Below, one piece after another: positions 46,923 to 57,700 of a stretch of 64,000 nucleotides of DNA. The stretch's first letter is position 1, and each line of letters begins with the position of its first letter. The position numbers and the translations under genes are program-made. The stretch is from assembly GCA_036389155.1 (NCBI GenBank), contig DASVQN010000002.1:15946-79945 (forward strand). Reading direction: 5' to 3'. The notes under the pieces were generated by a model. That model was not told where the DNA came from. It made no database searches and saw only the letters and a list, made by a program, of their open reading frames with translations. Source of the DNA: CADCVT01 sp036389155. GTDB taxonomy: Bacteria; Actinomycetota; Thermoleophilia; Solirubrobacterales; Solirubrobacteraceae.

Positions 46923-49900
46923 GTGGCCGTCAGGGCCGAGAAGGCTGAGGCTTCGCTCCTCGACACGCTGTGCGCCCGGGTGCGAGAGCGCGTCGACGAC
47001 GGCCACGCCGACCAGGCGGAGGAGTTCGTCCGCCAGTACTACCGCTGGGTTCCCGCCGAGGACCTCGAGGGCCGCAGCGAGATCGACCTCTACGGCGCGG
47101 CGCTCGCGCACTGGAGCTTCGCGCGCCGCCGGATGCCCGGCGAGGCGAAGGTGCGGATCTACAGCCCGGCCTTCGAGCAGCACGGCTGGCAGTCCACCCA
47201 CACCGTCATCGAGGTCGTCAGCGACGACATGCCGTTCCTCGTCGACTCGCTCGGGATGGCCGCGCGCCGGCGCGACTACAACATCCACCTCTTCGTCCAC
47301 CCCGTCATGCGCGTCACGCGCGACGAGGACGGCGACCTCCAGAGCGTCGTCCCCGCACACGAGGCGCAGGGCGTGCCGGAGTCGGTCATCCACATCGAGA
47401 TCGACCGCCAGACCGACCCCGAGGAGCTCGACGCGCTGCGCGAGGGGATGCTCCGCGTGCTCGACGACGTGCGCGCGGCGGTCGAGGACTGGCCGAGGAT
47501 GGTCGAGCAGGCGCGCACGCTGGCGGCGACGCTCGACGACCCGCCGCCGCCGGTCGAGGACGCCGAGCGCACGGAGGCCAACGCCCTGCTCGAGTGGCTC
47601 GCCGACGGCAACTTCGTCTTCCTCGGCTACCGCGAGTACGAGCTCGTCACCCTCGACGAGGAGGAGGTGCTGCGCGCGCTCCCGAGAACCGGCCTCGGGA
47701 TCCTGCGCGAGGAGCGCGCCGCCCCGCGCACGACCGCCTTCGCCGAGCTGCCCGCGCGCGTCCGCGCGCTGGCGCGCGCGCCCCGGCTCCTCATCCTCAC
47801 CAAGGCCAACTCGCGCGCGACGATCCACCGCCCCTCGTACCTGGACTACGTCGGCGTCAAGCGCTTCGACGCGGACGGCAACGTGGTCGGCGAGCGGCGC
47901 TTCCTCGGCCTCTACACGTCTGCCGCGTACAAGGCGCGCCCGAGCCAGATCCCGCTCCTGCGCCACAAGGCGCGGGCGGTCGTCGAGCGCGCCGCGTTCC
48001 CGCCGGGCAGCCACGACGAGAAGGCGCTCATCGACATCCTCGAGGGGCTCCCGCGCGACGAGCTCTTCCAGGTCGGCCACGACGAGCTGTACGAGCTGGC
48101 GATGGCGATCCACGCGCTCGCGGGCCGCCCGCGCGTGCGCCTCTTCGTGCGCCGCGACGAGTACGAGCGCTTCCTGTCGTGCCTCGTCTTCCTGCCGCGC
48201 GAGCGGTTCAACACGCAGAACCGCGAGCGCGTCTCCGAGATCCTGCGCGACGCGTTCCAGGCCGACAGCGTCGACTTCTCGCTGAACCTGACCGAGTCCG
48301 TGCTCGTGCGCATCCACTTCATGGTCCGGACGGGCGCCGGCGAGCTGCCGGACATCCCCGTCGACGCGCTCGAGCGCCACATCGCCGAGGTCACGCGCTC
48401 GTGGACCGACGCGCTGTACGACGCGCTCATCGACACGCTCGGCGAGGAGCGCGGCAAGGCGATGTTCCGCCGCTACTCCAGCGCGTTCCCCACGGCGTAC
48501 CGCGCCGACTGGCTGGCGCGCGCCGCGGTGGCCGACGTCAGGCGCATCGAGGAGCTCGACCGCGACGGGGGCCTCGGCATGACGCTCTACCGGCCGCTGG
48601 AGGCCGACGCGCACGTGCTGCGCTGCAAGCTCTACCGCGCCGGCGAGCCGGTCGCCCTCTCCGACGTCCTGCCGATGTTCGAGCACGCCGGGCTGAAGGT
48701 CGCCGACGAGCGCCCGTACGGGATCCGGCCGCGCGAGGGCACGCCGGTGTGGGTGTACGACTTCGGCCTCGTCCACGACGGCGAGGTCGACGTCGACGAG
48801 GTGCGCGCGGACTTCGAGGACGCGTTCGGCCGCGTGTGGCGCGGCGAGGTCGAGGACGACGGCTTCAACGCGCTCGTCCTGCGCGCGCGGCTGACGTGGC
48901 GGCAGGTCGTCGTGCTGCGGGCGATCGCGCGCTACCTGCGCCAGGCGGGGACGACGTTCAGCAACCGCTACATGGAGCAGACGCTCGCCGCGCACCCCGA
49001 CGTGGCGCGGGCGCTCGTCGAGCTGTTCGCGGCGCGGCTCGAGCCGGGCCGCAGCGGCGACGAGCGCGACGGCGAGGCGATCGTCACCCGCATCGAGCAG
49101 GCGATCGAGGGCGTCGAGAGCCTGGACGAGGACCGCATCCTGCGCAACTTCCTCGCCGTCATCCGCGCGACGCTGCGCACGAACCACTTCCACGACACGC
49201 CGCGCCTGGTCCTCAAGCTCGACCCCGCGCGCATCCCCCTCCTCCCCGCCCCGCGCCCCCGGTTTGAGGTCTTCGTGTACTCGCCGCGCGTGGAGGGCAT
49301 CCACCTGCGCGGCGGCCACGTCGCGCGCGGCGGGCTGCGCTGGTCGGACCGGCGCGAGGACTTCCGCACCGAGGTCCTCGGCCTGATGAAGGCGCAGATG
49401 GTCAAGAACGCGCTGATCGTGCCCGTCGGGGCGAAGGGCGGCTTCGTCGTCAAACGCCCGCCGGAGGGGCGCGAGGCGCTCCTCGACGAGGTCGTCGCGT
49501 GCTACCGCGAGTTCGTCGGCGGCCTGCTTGACGTGACCGACAACATCGTCGACGGCAAGGTCGTCCCGCCCGCGGACGTCGTGCGCTTCGACCGCGACGA
49601 CCCGTACCTCGTCGTCGCGGCGGACAAGGGGACGGCGACGTTCTCGGACATCGCCAACGAGGTCGCCGCCGAGCACGGCTTCTGGCTCGGCGACGCCTTC
49701 GCCTCGGGCGGCTCGGCGGGCTACGACCACAAGAAGATGGGGATCACCGCGCGCGGCGCGTGGGAGTCCGTCCGCCGCCACTTCCGCGAGCTCGGCGTCG
49801 ACGTGCAGGCCGAGCAGTTCACGGTGGTGGGGATCGGCGACATGAGCGGCGACGTGTTCGGCAACGGGATGCTGCTGTCCGACCGCATCCGGCTCGTCGC

Positions 49901-51743
49901 CGCGTTCGACCACCGCCACGTCTTCGTCGACCCGGCGCCGGACGCCGCCGCGTCGCACGCCGAGCGCCGCCGGCTCTTCGAGCTGCCGCGCTCCTCGTGG
50001 GCCGACTACGACCGGTCGCTCATCTCCGAGGGCGGCGGCGTGTGGCCGCGGACGGCGAAGTCGATCGAGCTGTCGCCGCAGGCGCGCGACGCGCTCGGGC
50101 TCGAGGACCGGCCGGAGCCGCTCACGCCCAACGAGGTCATCCGCGCGATCCTGCGCGCGCCCGCGGACCTGCTCTGGAACGGCGGGATCGGCACGTACGT
50201 GCGCGCGTCGACCGAGACGGACGCGGAGGTCGGGGACAAGGCGTCGGACGCGGTGCGGATCGCCTCCCCGGAGCTGCGCTGCCGCGTGATCGGCGAGGGC
50301 GGCAACCTCGGCCTCACGCAGCGCGCGCGGATCGAGTACGCGCTCGCCGGCGGGCGGATCAACACCGACGCGATCGACAACGCCGGCGGCGTCAACTGCT
50401 CTGATCGCGAGGTCAACGTCAAGATCCTGCTCGGCTCCGTCGTCGCCGCCGGCGACATGACCGTCAAGCAGCGCGACCGGCTGCTCGCCGAGATGACCGT
50501 CGAGGTCGCCGCGCTCGTGCTGCGCGACAACGGCCGTCAGGCCGAGGCGCTGAGCCTCGCCGCGTCGCAGGCGCCGTCGATGCTCGACGTCCACGACCGC
50601 TTCATCCGCCACCTCGAGCACGTCGCGCGGCTCGACCGCGAGCTCGAGGCGCTGCCCGACCCCGAGGCAGTCGAGGCCCGCCGCGCCGCGGGCCTCGGGC
50701 TGACGCGGCCCGAGCTCGCCGTGCTGCTCGCCTACAGCAAGATCACCGTCTACGCGGCCCTCGTCGACTCCGACCTGCCGGAGGACCCCTACCTCTCGCA
50801 GGACCTCGCGCGCTACTTCCCCTCTCCCCTGCCCGAGCGCTTCCGCCCGGCGATGGAGGGCCACCGCCTGCGCCGCGAGATCATCGCCACGCACGTGACC
50901 AACAGCATGGTCGACCGGGCGGGGACCACGTTCGCGTTCCGGATGCAGGAGGAGACGGGCGCGGCGCCGGCCGACATCGCGCGCGCCTACGCCGTCGCGC
51001 GCGAGGTCTTCGGGATGGTCGGGTTCTGGCGCGCCGTGGCGTCGCTCGACCACCAGGTCGCGGCGGAGACGCAGCTCGAGATGCTGCTCGACGCGCGCCG
51101 GCTCATCGAGCGAGCGACGCGGTGGCTGCTGCGCAACCGGCGCCGGCCGCTCGACATCGCGGCGGCGGTGCGCGACTTCGCCGACGGCGCGCTCGAGGTC
51201 GGCGAGGCGCTGCCCGGCATCCTCGTCGAGGGCGACCGCGACGCCTGGGACACGCGCGTCGCGACGCTCGAGACCGCCGGCGTCCCGCGGCCGCTGGCCG
51301 CGCAATCCGCGAGCCTCGACGCGCAGCTCGCCTCGCTCGACGTCGTCGAGGTCGCGGCGGCCGCGTCGCGGTCGATCGAGGAGGTCGCGGCGCTGCACTT
51401 CCGCATCGGCGCGCGGCTGCGGCTGCACTGGCTGCGCGACCAGATCGCGGCGCTCCCCCGCGACGACCGCTGGCAGGCGATGGCGCGCGCCGCGCTGCGC
51501 GACGACCTGTTCACGCTGCACCGCGAGCTCACCGACGACGTGCTGCGCGAGAGCCCGATCAGCGGCACCGTCGACGAGCGCCTCGACGCGTGGATGAACG
51601 CCAACCGCGCCACGCTCGACCGCTCCCTCGGCATCCTCGACGACATCCGCGCCGGCGGCTCGTACGACCTGACGACGCTGCCCGTGGCGCTCCGGGAGAT
51701 TCGGGCGCTCATACAAGAGACGACCCCCGTCGTGGCCGAATAG
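46923..51743 (+). CDS. gdhB: NAD-specific glutamate dehydrogenase, 180-kDa type
   Basis: A 1606-residue giant dehydrogenase (L-180 class) that oxidatively deaminates glutamate to 2-oxoglutarate with NAD+. The N-terminal half contains ACT-like regulatory segments (VIEVVSDDMPFLVDSLGMAA). The catalytic core lies at residues about 800-1000: GGLRWSDRREDFRTEVLGLM, VGAKGGFVVK and QFTVVGIGDMSGDVFGNGML. A C-terminal helical domain follows (LLDARRLIERATRWLLRNRR). Full length for the class. GTG start. The entire opposite strand is also open, as expected for this base composition, but it is not a gene. Likely active during amino-acid catabolism. Confidence 0.95.
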   Translation: MAVRAEKAEASLLDTLCARVRERVDDGHADQAEEFVRQYYRWVPAEDLEGRSEIDLYGAALAHWSFARRRMPGEAKVRIYSPAFEQHGWQSTHTVIEVVSDDMPFLVDSLGMAARRRDYNIHLFVHPVMRVTRDEDGDLQSVVPAHEAQGVPESVIHIEIDRQTDPEELDALREGMLRVLDDVRAAVEDWPRMVEQARTLAATLDDPPPPVEDAERTEANALLEWLADGNFVFLGYREYELVTLDEEEVLRALPRTGLGILREERAAPRTTAFAELPARVRALARAPRLLILTKANSRATIHRPSYLDYVGVKRFDADGNVVGERRFLGLYTSAAYKARPSQIPLLRHKARAVVERAAFPPGSHDEKALIDILEGLPRDELFQVGHDELYELAMAIHALAGRPRVRLFVRRDEYERFLSCLVFLPRERFNTQNRERVSEILRDAFQADSVDFSLNLTESVLVRIHFMVRTGAGELPDIPVDALERHIAEVTRSWTDALYDALIDTLGEERGKAMFRRYSSAFPTAYRADWLARAAVADVRRIEELDRDGGLGMTLYRPLEADAHVLRCKLYRAGEPVALSDVLPMFEHAGLKVADERPYGIRPREGTPVWVYDFGLVHDGEVDVDEVRADFEDAFGRVWRGEVEDDGFNALVLRARLTWRQVVVLRAIARYLRQAGTTFSNRYMEQTLAAHPDVARALVELFAARLEPGRSGDERDGEAIVTRIEQAIEGVESLDEDRILRNFLAVIRATLRTNHFHDTPRLVLKLDPARIPLLPAPRPRFEVFVYSPRVEGIHLRGGHVARGGLRWSDRREDFRTEVLGLMKAQMVKNALIVPVGAKGGFVVKRPPEGREALLDEVVACYREFVGGLLDVTDNIVDGKVVPPADVVRFDRDDPYLVVAADKGTATFSDIANEVAAEHGFWLGDAFASGGSAGYDHKKMGITARGAWESVRRHFRELGVDVQAEQFTVVGIGDMSGDVFGNGMLLSDRIRLVAAFDHRHVFVDPAPDAAASHAERRRLFELPRSSWADYDRSLISEGGGVWPRTAKSIELSPQARDALGLEDRPEPLTPNEVIRAILRAPADLLWNGGIGTYVRASTETDAEVGDKASDAVRIASPELRCRVIGEGGNLGLTQRARIEYALAGGRINTDAIDNAGGVNCSDREVNVKILLGSVVAAGDMTVKQRDRLLAEMTVEVAALVLRDNGRQAEALSLAASQAPSMLDVHDRFIRHLEHVARLDRELEALPDPEAVEARRAAGLGLTRPELAVLLAYSKITVYAALVDSDLPEDPYLSQDLARYFPSPLPERFRPAMEGHRLRREIIATHVTNSMVDRAGTTFAFRMQEETGAAPADIARAYAVAREVFGMVGFWRAVASLDHQVAAETQLEMLLDARRLIERATRWLLRNRRRPLDIAAAVRDFADGALEVGEALPGILVEGDRDAWDTRVATLETAGVPRPLAAQSASLDAQLASLDVVEVAAAASRSIEEVAALHFRIGARLRLHWLRDQIAALPRDDRWQAMARAALRDDLFTLHRELTDDVLRESPISGTVDERLDAWMNANRATLDRSLGILDDIRAGGSYDLTTLPVALREIRALIQETTPVVAE

Positions 51744-51783
51744 ACGAGTCAACACCCTGACATCCGGGGCGACCACCTGGGGC

Positions 51784-54700
51784 ATGCGCCACGCGTTCCC
51801 CAGCTTCGTGGCCGCCCTGGCCGCCGCCCTCCTCCTCGCGGGTCCCGCCACCGCGGCCCCCCTGACCGGCTCGGCCTTCGACTCCGGCGACGGCAACCAG
51901 GAGGACGCGATCGGGCTGGACTGGCAGGGTGCGGTCGCCGCGTCGCGCGTGAAGGAGTCGCCCGACGCGAACGACGACTGCTTCGTCGGCGGCGTCAAGG
52001 AGCTCACGCCGAACCAGTGGGCGTTCAACCGGTCGGCCGGCGGCTGCACCCCCGGCAAGTCGAACCTGCGCGTGGCGTTCGCGAACCCGGAGTCCGCGGC
52101 GGCCACGACGTTCGGCCACTTCGCCTTCTTCCGCAACGACACGACCGGTAACACCTTCCTGACGTTCGAGCTCAACCAGACGGCGGCGACGTGGACCAAC
52201 GCGACCGGCACGACGATCCCGTGCCGCTCGAACGGCGACCTGCTGATCTCGTTCGAGGTCGGCGGCTCGTCGCTCTCGACCACGCTGTACCGCTGGACGG
52301 GCGACGGCAGCGGTCCGGCGAGCTGCCCGGACGGCGCGAACGGCACCTTCGCCGGGTCGGGCGTCATCCCGGCCGGGCGCTTCCAGGGCACGATGAACGC
52401 GGCGGCCGCCGCCGCGAACTACGTGAGCCCGGCGACGTACGGCGCCGTGTTCCCGCAGAACGCGTTCGGCGAGGCGGCGATCGACATCCCCGCCGTGCTC
52501 CAGAGCATGGGCGCCAGCCCGTGCTTCGGCTTCCTGCAGATGCAGGTCCACTCACGCTCGTCGTCCTCGATCTCCTCGGCGATGATCGACTACACGAGCC
52601 CGGTGCCCGTGAACATCCAGTCGTGCGCCGCGACCGGGATCGAGTACCAGGACACGAACGGCAACGGGACGCGCGACGGCGGCGAGCCTCCGCTCGCGGG
52701 ATTCCGGATGTACGCCGACCTCGACGCGGACGGCACGCTCGACGCGGGCGAGCCCTCGGGCGTCTCGGACGCCACCGGCTTCTACCGCATCCTCGACGTG
52801 CCGGCGGGCACCGCGCCGATCCGCCAGGTCCCGCGCGCCGGGTGGCGCTGCTCGCAGCCCAGCCCGTGCTCGTACACGCGCTCGTTCACGACGAGCGGTA
52901 ACTCGACGGGCAACGACTTCGGCAACCTCGGGCCCTCGACGGCTTCCGGCACCGCGTACGACGACGCCGACGGCGACGGGACGCGCGACCTCGGCGACGC
53001 GGGGCTGGCGGGCGTCGCGATGTTCGCCGACCTCGACGACGACGGGAGCCTCGATCCCGGCGAGCCGACGGCGACGACCGACGGCGCGGGCGCGTTCACG
53101 ATCGAGGACATCCCTGCGGGCGCCTACCGCGTGCGTCCCGTGACGCCGGCGGGCCGCACCTGCTCGGCGCCGACGCCGTGCTCGTCGCAGCAGACGTTCT
53201 CCTCGGGCACCGCCGTGACCGGCCTCCTCTTCGGCAGCTATGCCTCCGCGACGGTCGCCGGGCACGTCTACGAGTCGCCCTCCGTCGCGCTCGGCGGCGC
53301 GCAGGTGTTCGGCGACCTCGACGGCGACGACGCCTTCGACCTCGGCGAGCCGCAGGCAACGACAGACGCAGGCGGCGCGTACGCGCTGAGCGGCCTCGCG
53401 CCGGGCGCGTACGACGTCCGGGTGACGGTGCCCTCGGCCGGCTGGTACTGCGTCAGCGCGTGCGAGCAGGCGGTCGCGCTCACGTCAGGGCTCAGCGCCG
53501 GCGGCCACGACTTCACGCTCGCGCGGTTCGCCTCCGTCTCGGGCACGGTGTGGGACGACATCGATGGCGACGGCATTCGCGACGCCGGCGACAACGGCAT
53601 CGCGGGCTTCACGACGTGGGTCGACTACGACGGCGACAACGCGCTGGACGCGGGCGAGCCCTCCGCCGTCTCCGGCGGCACGGGCACCTACGCGATCGCC
53701 GGCGTGCGCGCCGGGTCGTGGACGCTGCGCCAGGCGCCGAACGGCGCGTACGCCTGCACCGCCCCGAGCGGCTGCACATACGCGCTGACGCTCGCGTCCA
53801 ACGGCGCGGCGGCGGCGCGGGACTTCGGCGACTTCGTGTCGCGCTCGGTGTCCGGCACGGTCTACCGCGACGCCGACGCGGACGGCGTCGTGCCGGAGGC
53901 CGGCGAGACCGGGCTGACGGGCTGGGTCGTCTACTCCGACGCCGACAACGACAACGTCAAGGACGCGATCGAGCCTTCCACCACCTCGAACTCGCTCGGC
54001 GTCTACACGCTGACGGGGCTCGCGAACGGCCACTACGACATTCGGATCGTCGGCCAGGCCGGCTGGACGTGCTCGGCACCGGCCACCTGCACGAACAGCG
54101 GGTCGATCGGGTCGGGCCAGTCGGACACGGGCAAGAACTTCGGCGTCTGGGGCCCGGCGACGATCTCCGGCACGGTGACGCAGGACAGCGACGCGGACGG
54201 GAACGGCGATGCGCCGCTCTCCGGCCGCACCGTCTACGTCGACGCCGACGGCGACGGGTCGCTCGACGCCGGCGAGGTCAGCGCCGTCTCCAGCGGCGCC
54301 GGCGCGTACGCGCTCAGCGGTCTGAACCCGGGGACGTACACGGTGCGCCAGCTGCTGCCCGGCGGGTGGACGTGCTCGAAGCCGTCGCCGTGCTCGTACA
54401 CGATCGCCACGGCGACGCAGCCGCTGAGCGGGCGCGACTTCGCGTCGTACACCACCGGTTCGGTCTCCGGCTCCGTGCTGCAGGACGCCGACGCCGACGG
54501 CGCGGGCGACGCGCCGCTGAGCGGCCGCACCGTCTATCGCGACACCGACGGCGACGGCACGCTCGACGGCGGCGAGCCGAGCGCCACCACCAACGGCTCC
54601 GGTGCCTACACGCTGACCGGCCTGGCGCCGGGCGCGGCCACGATCCGCCAGGTCCTGCCGGGCGGCTGGACGCAGTCCTCCCCCGCCGCCGGTCACGCGA

Positions 54701-57700
54701 TCGTGGTGACCTCGGGCTCGGCGGCGACGGGCCGCGACTTCGCGTCCTGGACCACGGGCTCCATCTCCGGGACGACCTACGAGGACGCGGACTTCGACGG
54801 CACCGCGCGCGAGGGCGGCGACCCGGCGCTCTCCGGCCGCAAGGTCTTCGTCGACCTCGACGGCTCGGGCTCGTACGACGCGGGCGACCCGCAGGCCACG
54901 ACCGACGGCTCCGGCGCGTTCAGCATCGGCGGCCTGAGGCCCGGCGCTTACACCGTGCGGCCGGTCATGCCGGCCGACTGGGCCTGCTCGTACCCGTCGC
55001 CATGCTCGGTCGAGGTGACCGTCGCCTCGGGCGGGAACGCCGCGGGGGCCGACTTCGGCTCGTACCTGGGCGCGTCGGTGAGCGGCGAGGTCTTCGACGA
55101 CCTCGACGCCGACGGCGCCGCGCGCGAGGCGGGTGAGCCGGGTGCGAGCGGCGTGCGCGTCTACCTCGACGCGGACGGCGACGGCGCACGCCAGGCCTCG
55201 GAGCCGTCGACGCTGACCGCGTCCACCGGCACGTTCTCCTTCACCGGCATCACCGCGCGCTCCTGGCAGGTGCGCCTCGAGCTCGCGACCGGCTGGTCGT
55301 GCGACCGCCCGGCGCCGTGCCGCCACGACGTCGCGCTGACCTCGGGATCCGCGCACGCGGACAAGGACTTCGGCGTCCACGCCGCGGGCACGATCAGCGG
55401 CCACCTGTTCACCGACCGCGACGCCGACGGCGGGCCGCAGGTCTTCGGCGAGAACGACCAGCCCGAGCGGACGGTCTACCTCGACGCCGACGACGACGGC
55501 ACGCTCGACGCCGGCGAGCGCTCCACCGACACCGACGACCGCGGCGACTACGCGTTCGCCGGCGTGGAGCCGGGGTCGTGGCACGTGCGGCAGGTCCTCC
55601 CCGCGGGCTGGACGTGCTCGCGGCCGGTCCCGTGCGTGCGCGACGTGATGCTGACCTCCGGCGCGACCGCGACCGGCAACGACTTCTCCTCGTGGGCGAC
55701 GGCCTCGCTCACGGGCACCTACTTCGAGGACGCCGACGCCGATGGCGAGTTCCCCGAGGCCGGTGAAGCCGGCGTCGGCGGGCGCGTCGTGTACGTCGAC
55801 GCGGATCTCGACGGCACCCACGACGGCGGCGAGCCGCAGGCGACGACGGCCGCCGACGGCGGGTTCTCGATCGCCGGGCTGACGCCGGGCACCTACACCG
55901 TGCGCTCGGCCGGCCAGCCGGCGGGCTGGACGTGCTCGTATCCGTCGCCGTGCGCGGCGACGCTGACCGTCGAGGCGGCAGAGCTCGCGCAGGACGTCGA
56001 CTTCGGCGCGTACACGACCGGAACCGTCAGCGGCACCGCGACGCGCTCCGACAGCTCTGCCGGCATGGGCGGCTGGACCGTCTACGACGACGTCGACGGC
56101 GACGGGTCGCGCCAGGCGGGCGAGCCCTCGACGACCACGGGCGCCGGCGGCGGGTACTCGCTTGCGCTCGCGCCCGGCACCCACGTCATCCGCCACGTCG
56201 CGCCGACCGGCTGGACGTGCACCGACCCGATCCCCTGCCGGCGCAACGTCGTGGTCACCTCGGGCGCCACGGTCAGCGGACAGGACTTCTCCGACGCGCC
56301 CGGCGCCGCCCTCGCGGGCACCGTCATCGTGGACGGCGACGCCGACGGGGTCACCGACTCCGGCGAGGCAGGACGCCCCGGCGTGGACGTCTACGTGGAC
56401 TCCGACGACGACGGCGTCCTCGACGACGGGGAGCCGGCGGCCACCACCGACGCCGACGGCGCCTACGCGATCTCGGTCGGGCCGGGTGCGCACGTCGTGC
56501 GGATCGTCGTGCCGGGCGGCTTCACCTGCGGCGCCCCGGCGGGCTGCTCCGAGACCGCCTCGCCGTCGGTCGGCCAGACCGCGGCGGGCCTCGACTTCTT
56601 CGTCTGGCGGGCCGCGAGCGTGACCGGGACGGTGCGCGAGGACCTCGACGCGGACGGCGACGGCGACGCTCCACTCGCCGGGCGCACGGTCTTCGCCGAC
56701 CTCGACGGCGACGGGACGCTGGACGGCTCGGAGCCCTCCGACGTCAGCGCTCCCGGCGGCGGCTACACCCTGAGCGGCCTGACGCCGGGCGCGGTGGACG
56801 TGCGCCTGGTGCCGGTCGCGGGCAGCACCTGCTCCTCCCCCACGCCCTGCGTCCACTCGCGCGCGCTGAGCAGCGGCGACGACGCGACGGGCGCGGACTT
56901 CGCCGTCTGGCTCGACGGGACGATCGACGGCGTCGTCTTCGAGGACCTCGACGGCGACGGCACGCGCGACGCCGGCGAGCCCGGGATCGACGGCGTGAGC
57001 GTCGCGGTCGACGGTGACCCCGCGGCGACGACCGACGGCAGCGGCGCCTACACCCTGAGCGGGCTGAAGCCGGGCTCCCACGCCGTCGCGCCGTCGCTCG
57101 GGAGCGCCTGGCACTGCAGCTGCAGCGCCGCGGTGAGCGTCGCGAGCGGCGGCACCGCGTCGCGGAGCTTCGGCGCGTGGCGCGACTCGACGGTCAGCGG
57201 CGTGGTCTTCGAGGACGCCGACGCCGACGGCGCTGCGCGCGAGAGCGGCGAGGACGGCCTCGCCGGCGTCTCCGTGCTGGTCGACGGGGTTGCCGCGGCG
57301 ACGACCGCCGCCGACGGCACGTGGTCGGTCGACGGCCTCGCCCCCGGCGATCACAGCGTCGCGGTGGATCCGGCCGCCGGCTGGCGCTGCACGCGCCCCG
57401 ATCCCTGCTCGTCCTCGGTGACCGCGACGTCCGGCAGCACGCCGACCGCCCCCGACTTCGGCCTCGTCGCCGTGGCGGCCGACCTGAGCGTGACGCTCGA
57501 CCGCGACCCGACGACGCTCGTCGCGGGGCGGCCCGCGAGCTGGACGGCGACCGTCGCCAACGGCGGGCCGTTCGACGCCACCGACGTCGTGCTGACCATC
57601 TCGCTGCCGGCCGGCCTCGACGACGTCGCGTGGACGCCGCCCGCCGGGGTCACGTGCTCGTGGGCGGGCGGCCTTCTGACGTGCGAGCTCGGCGGCCTCG

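Noticed and set aside
45942..52391. A 2149-codon open frame on the reverse strand opposite ZIP and glutamate dehydrogenase
   Set aside because: It is the mirror of a real GC-rich gene: composition is Arg/Asp/Val-rich with no domain, and the forward strand has full catalytic motifs.
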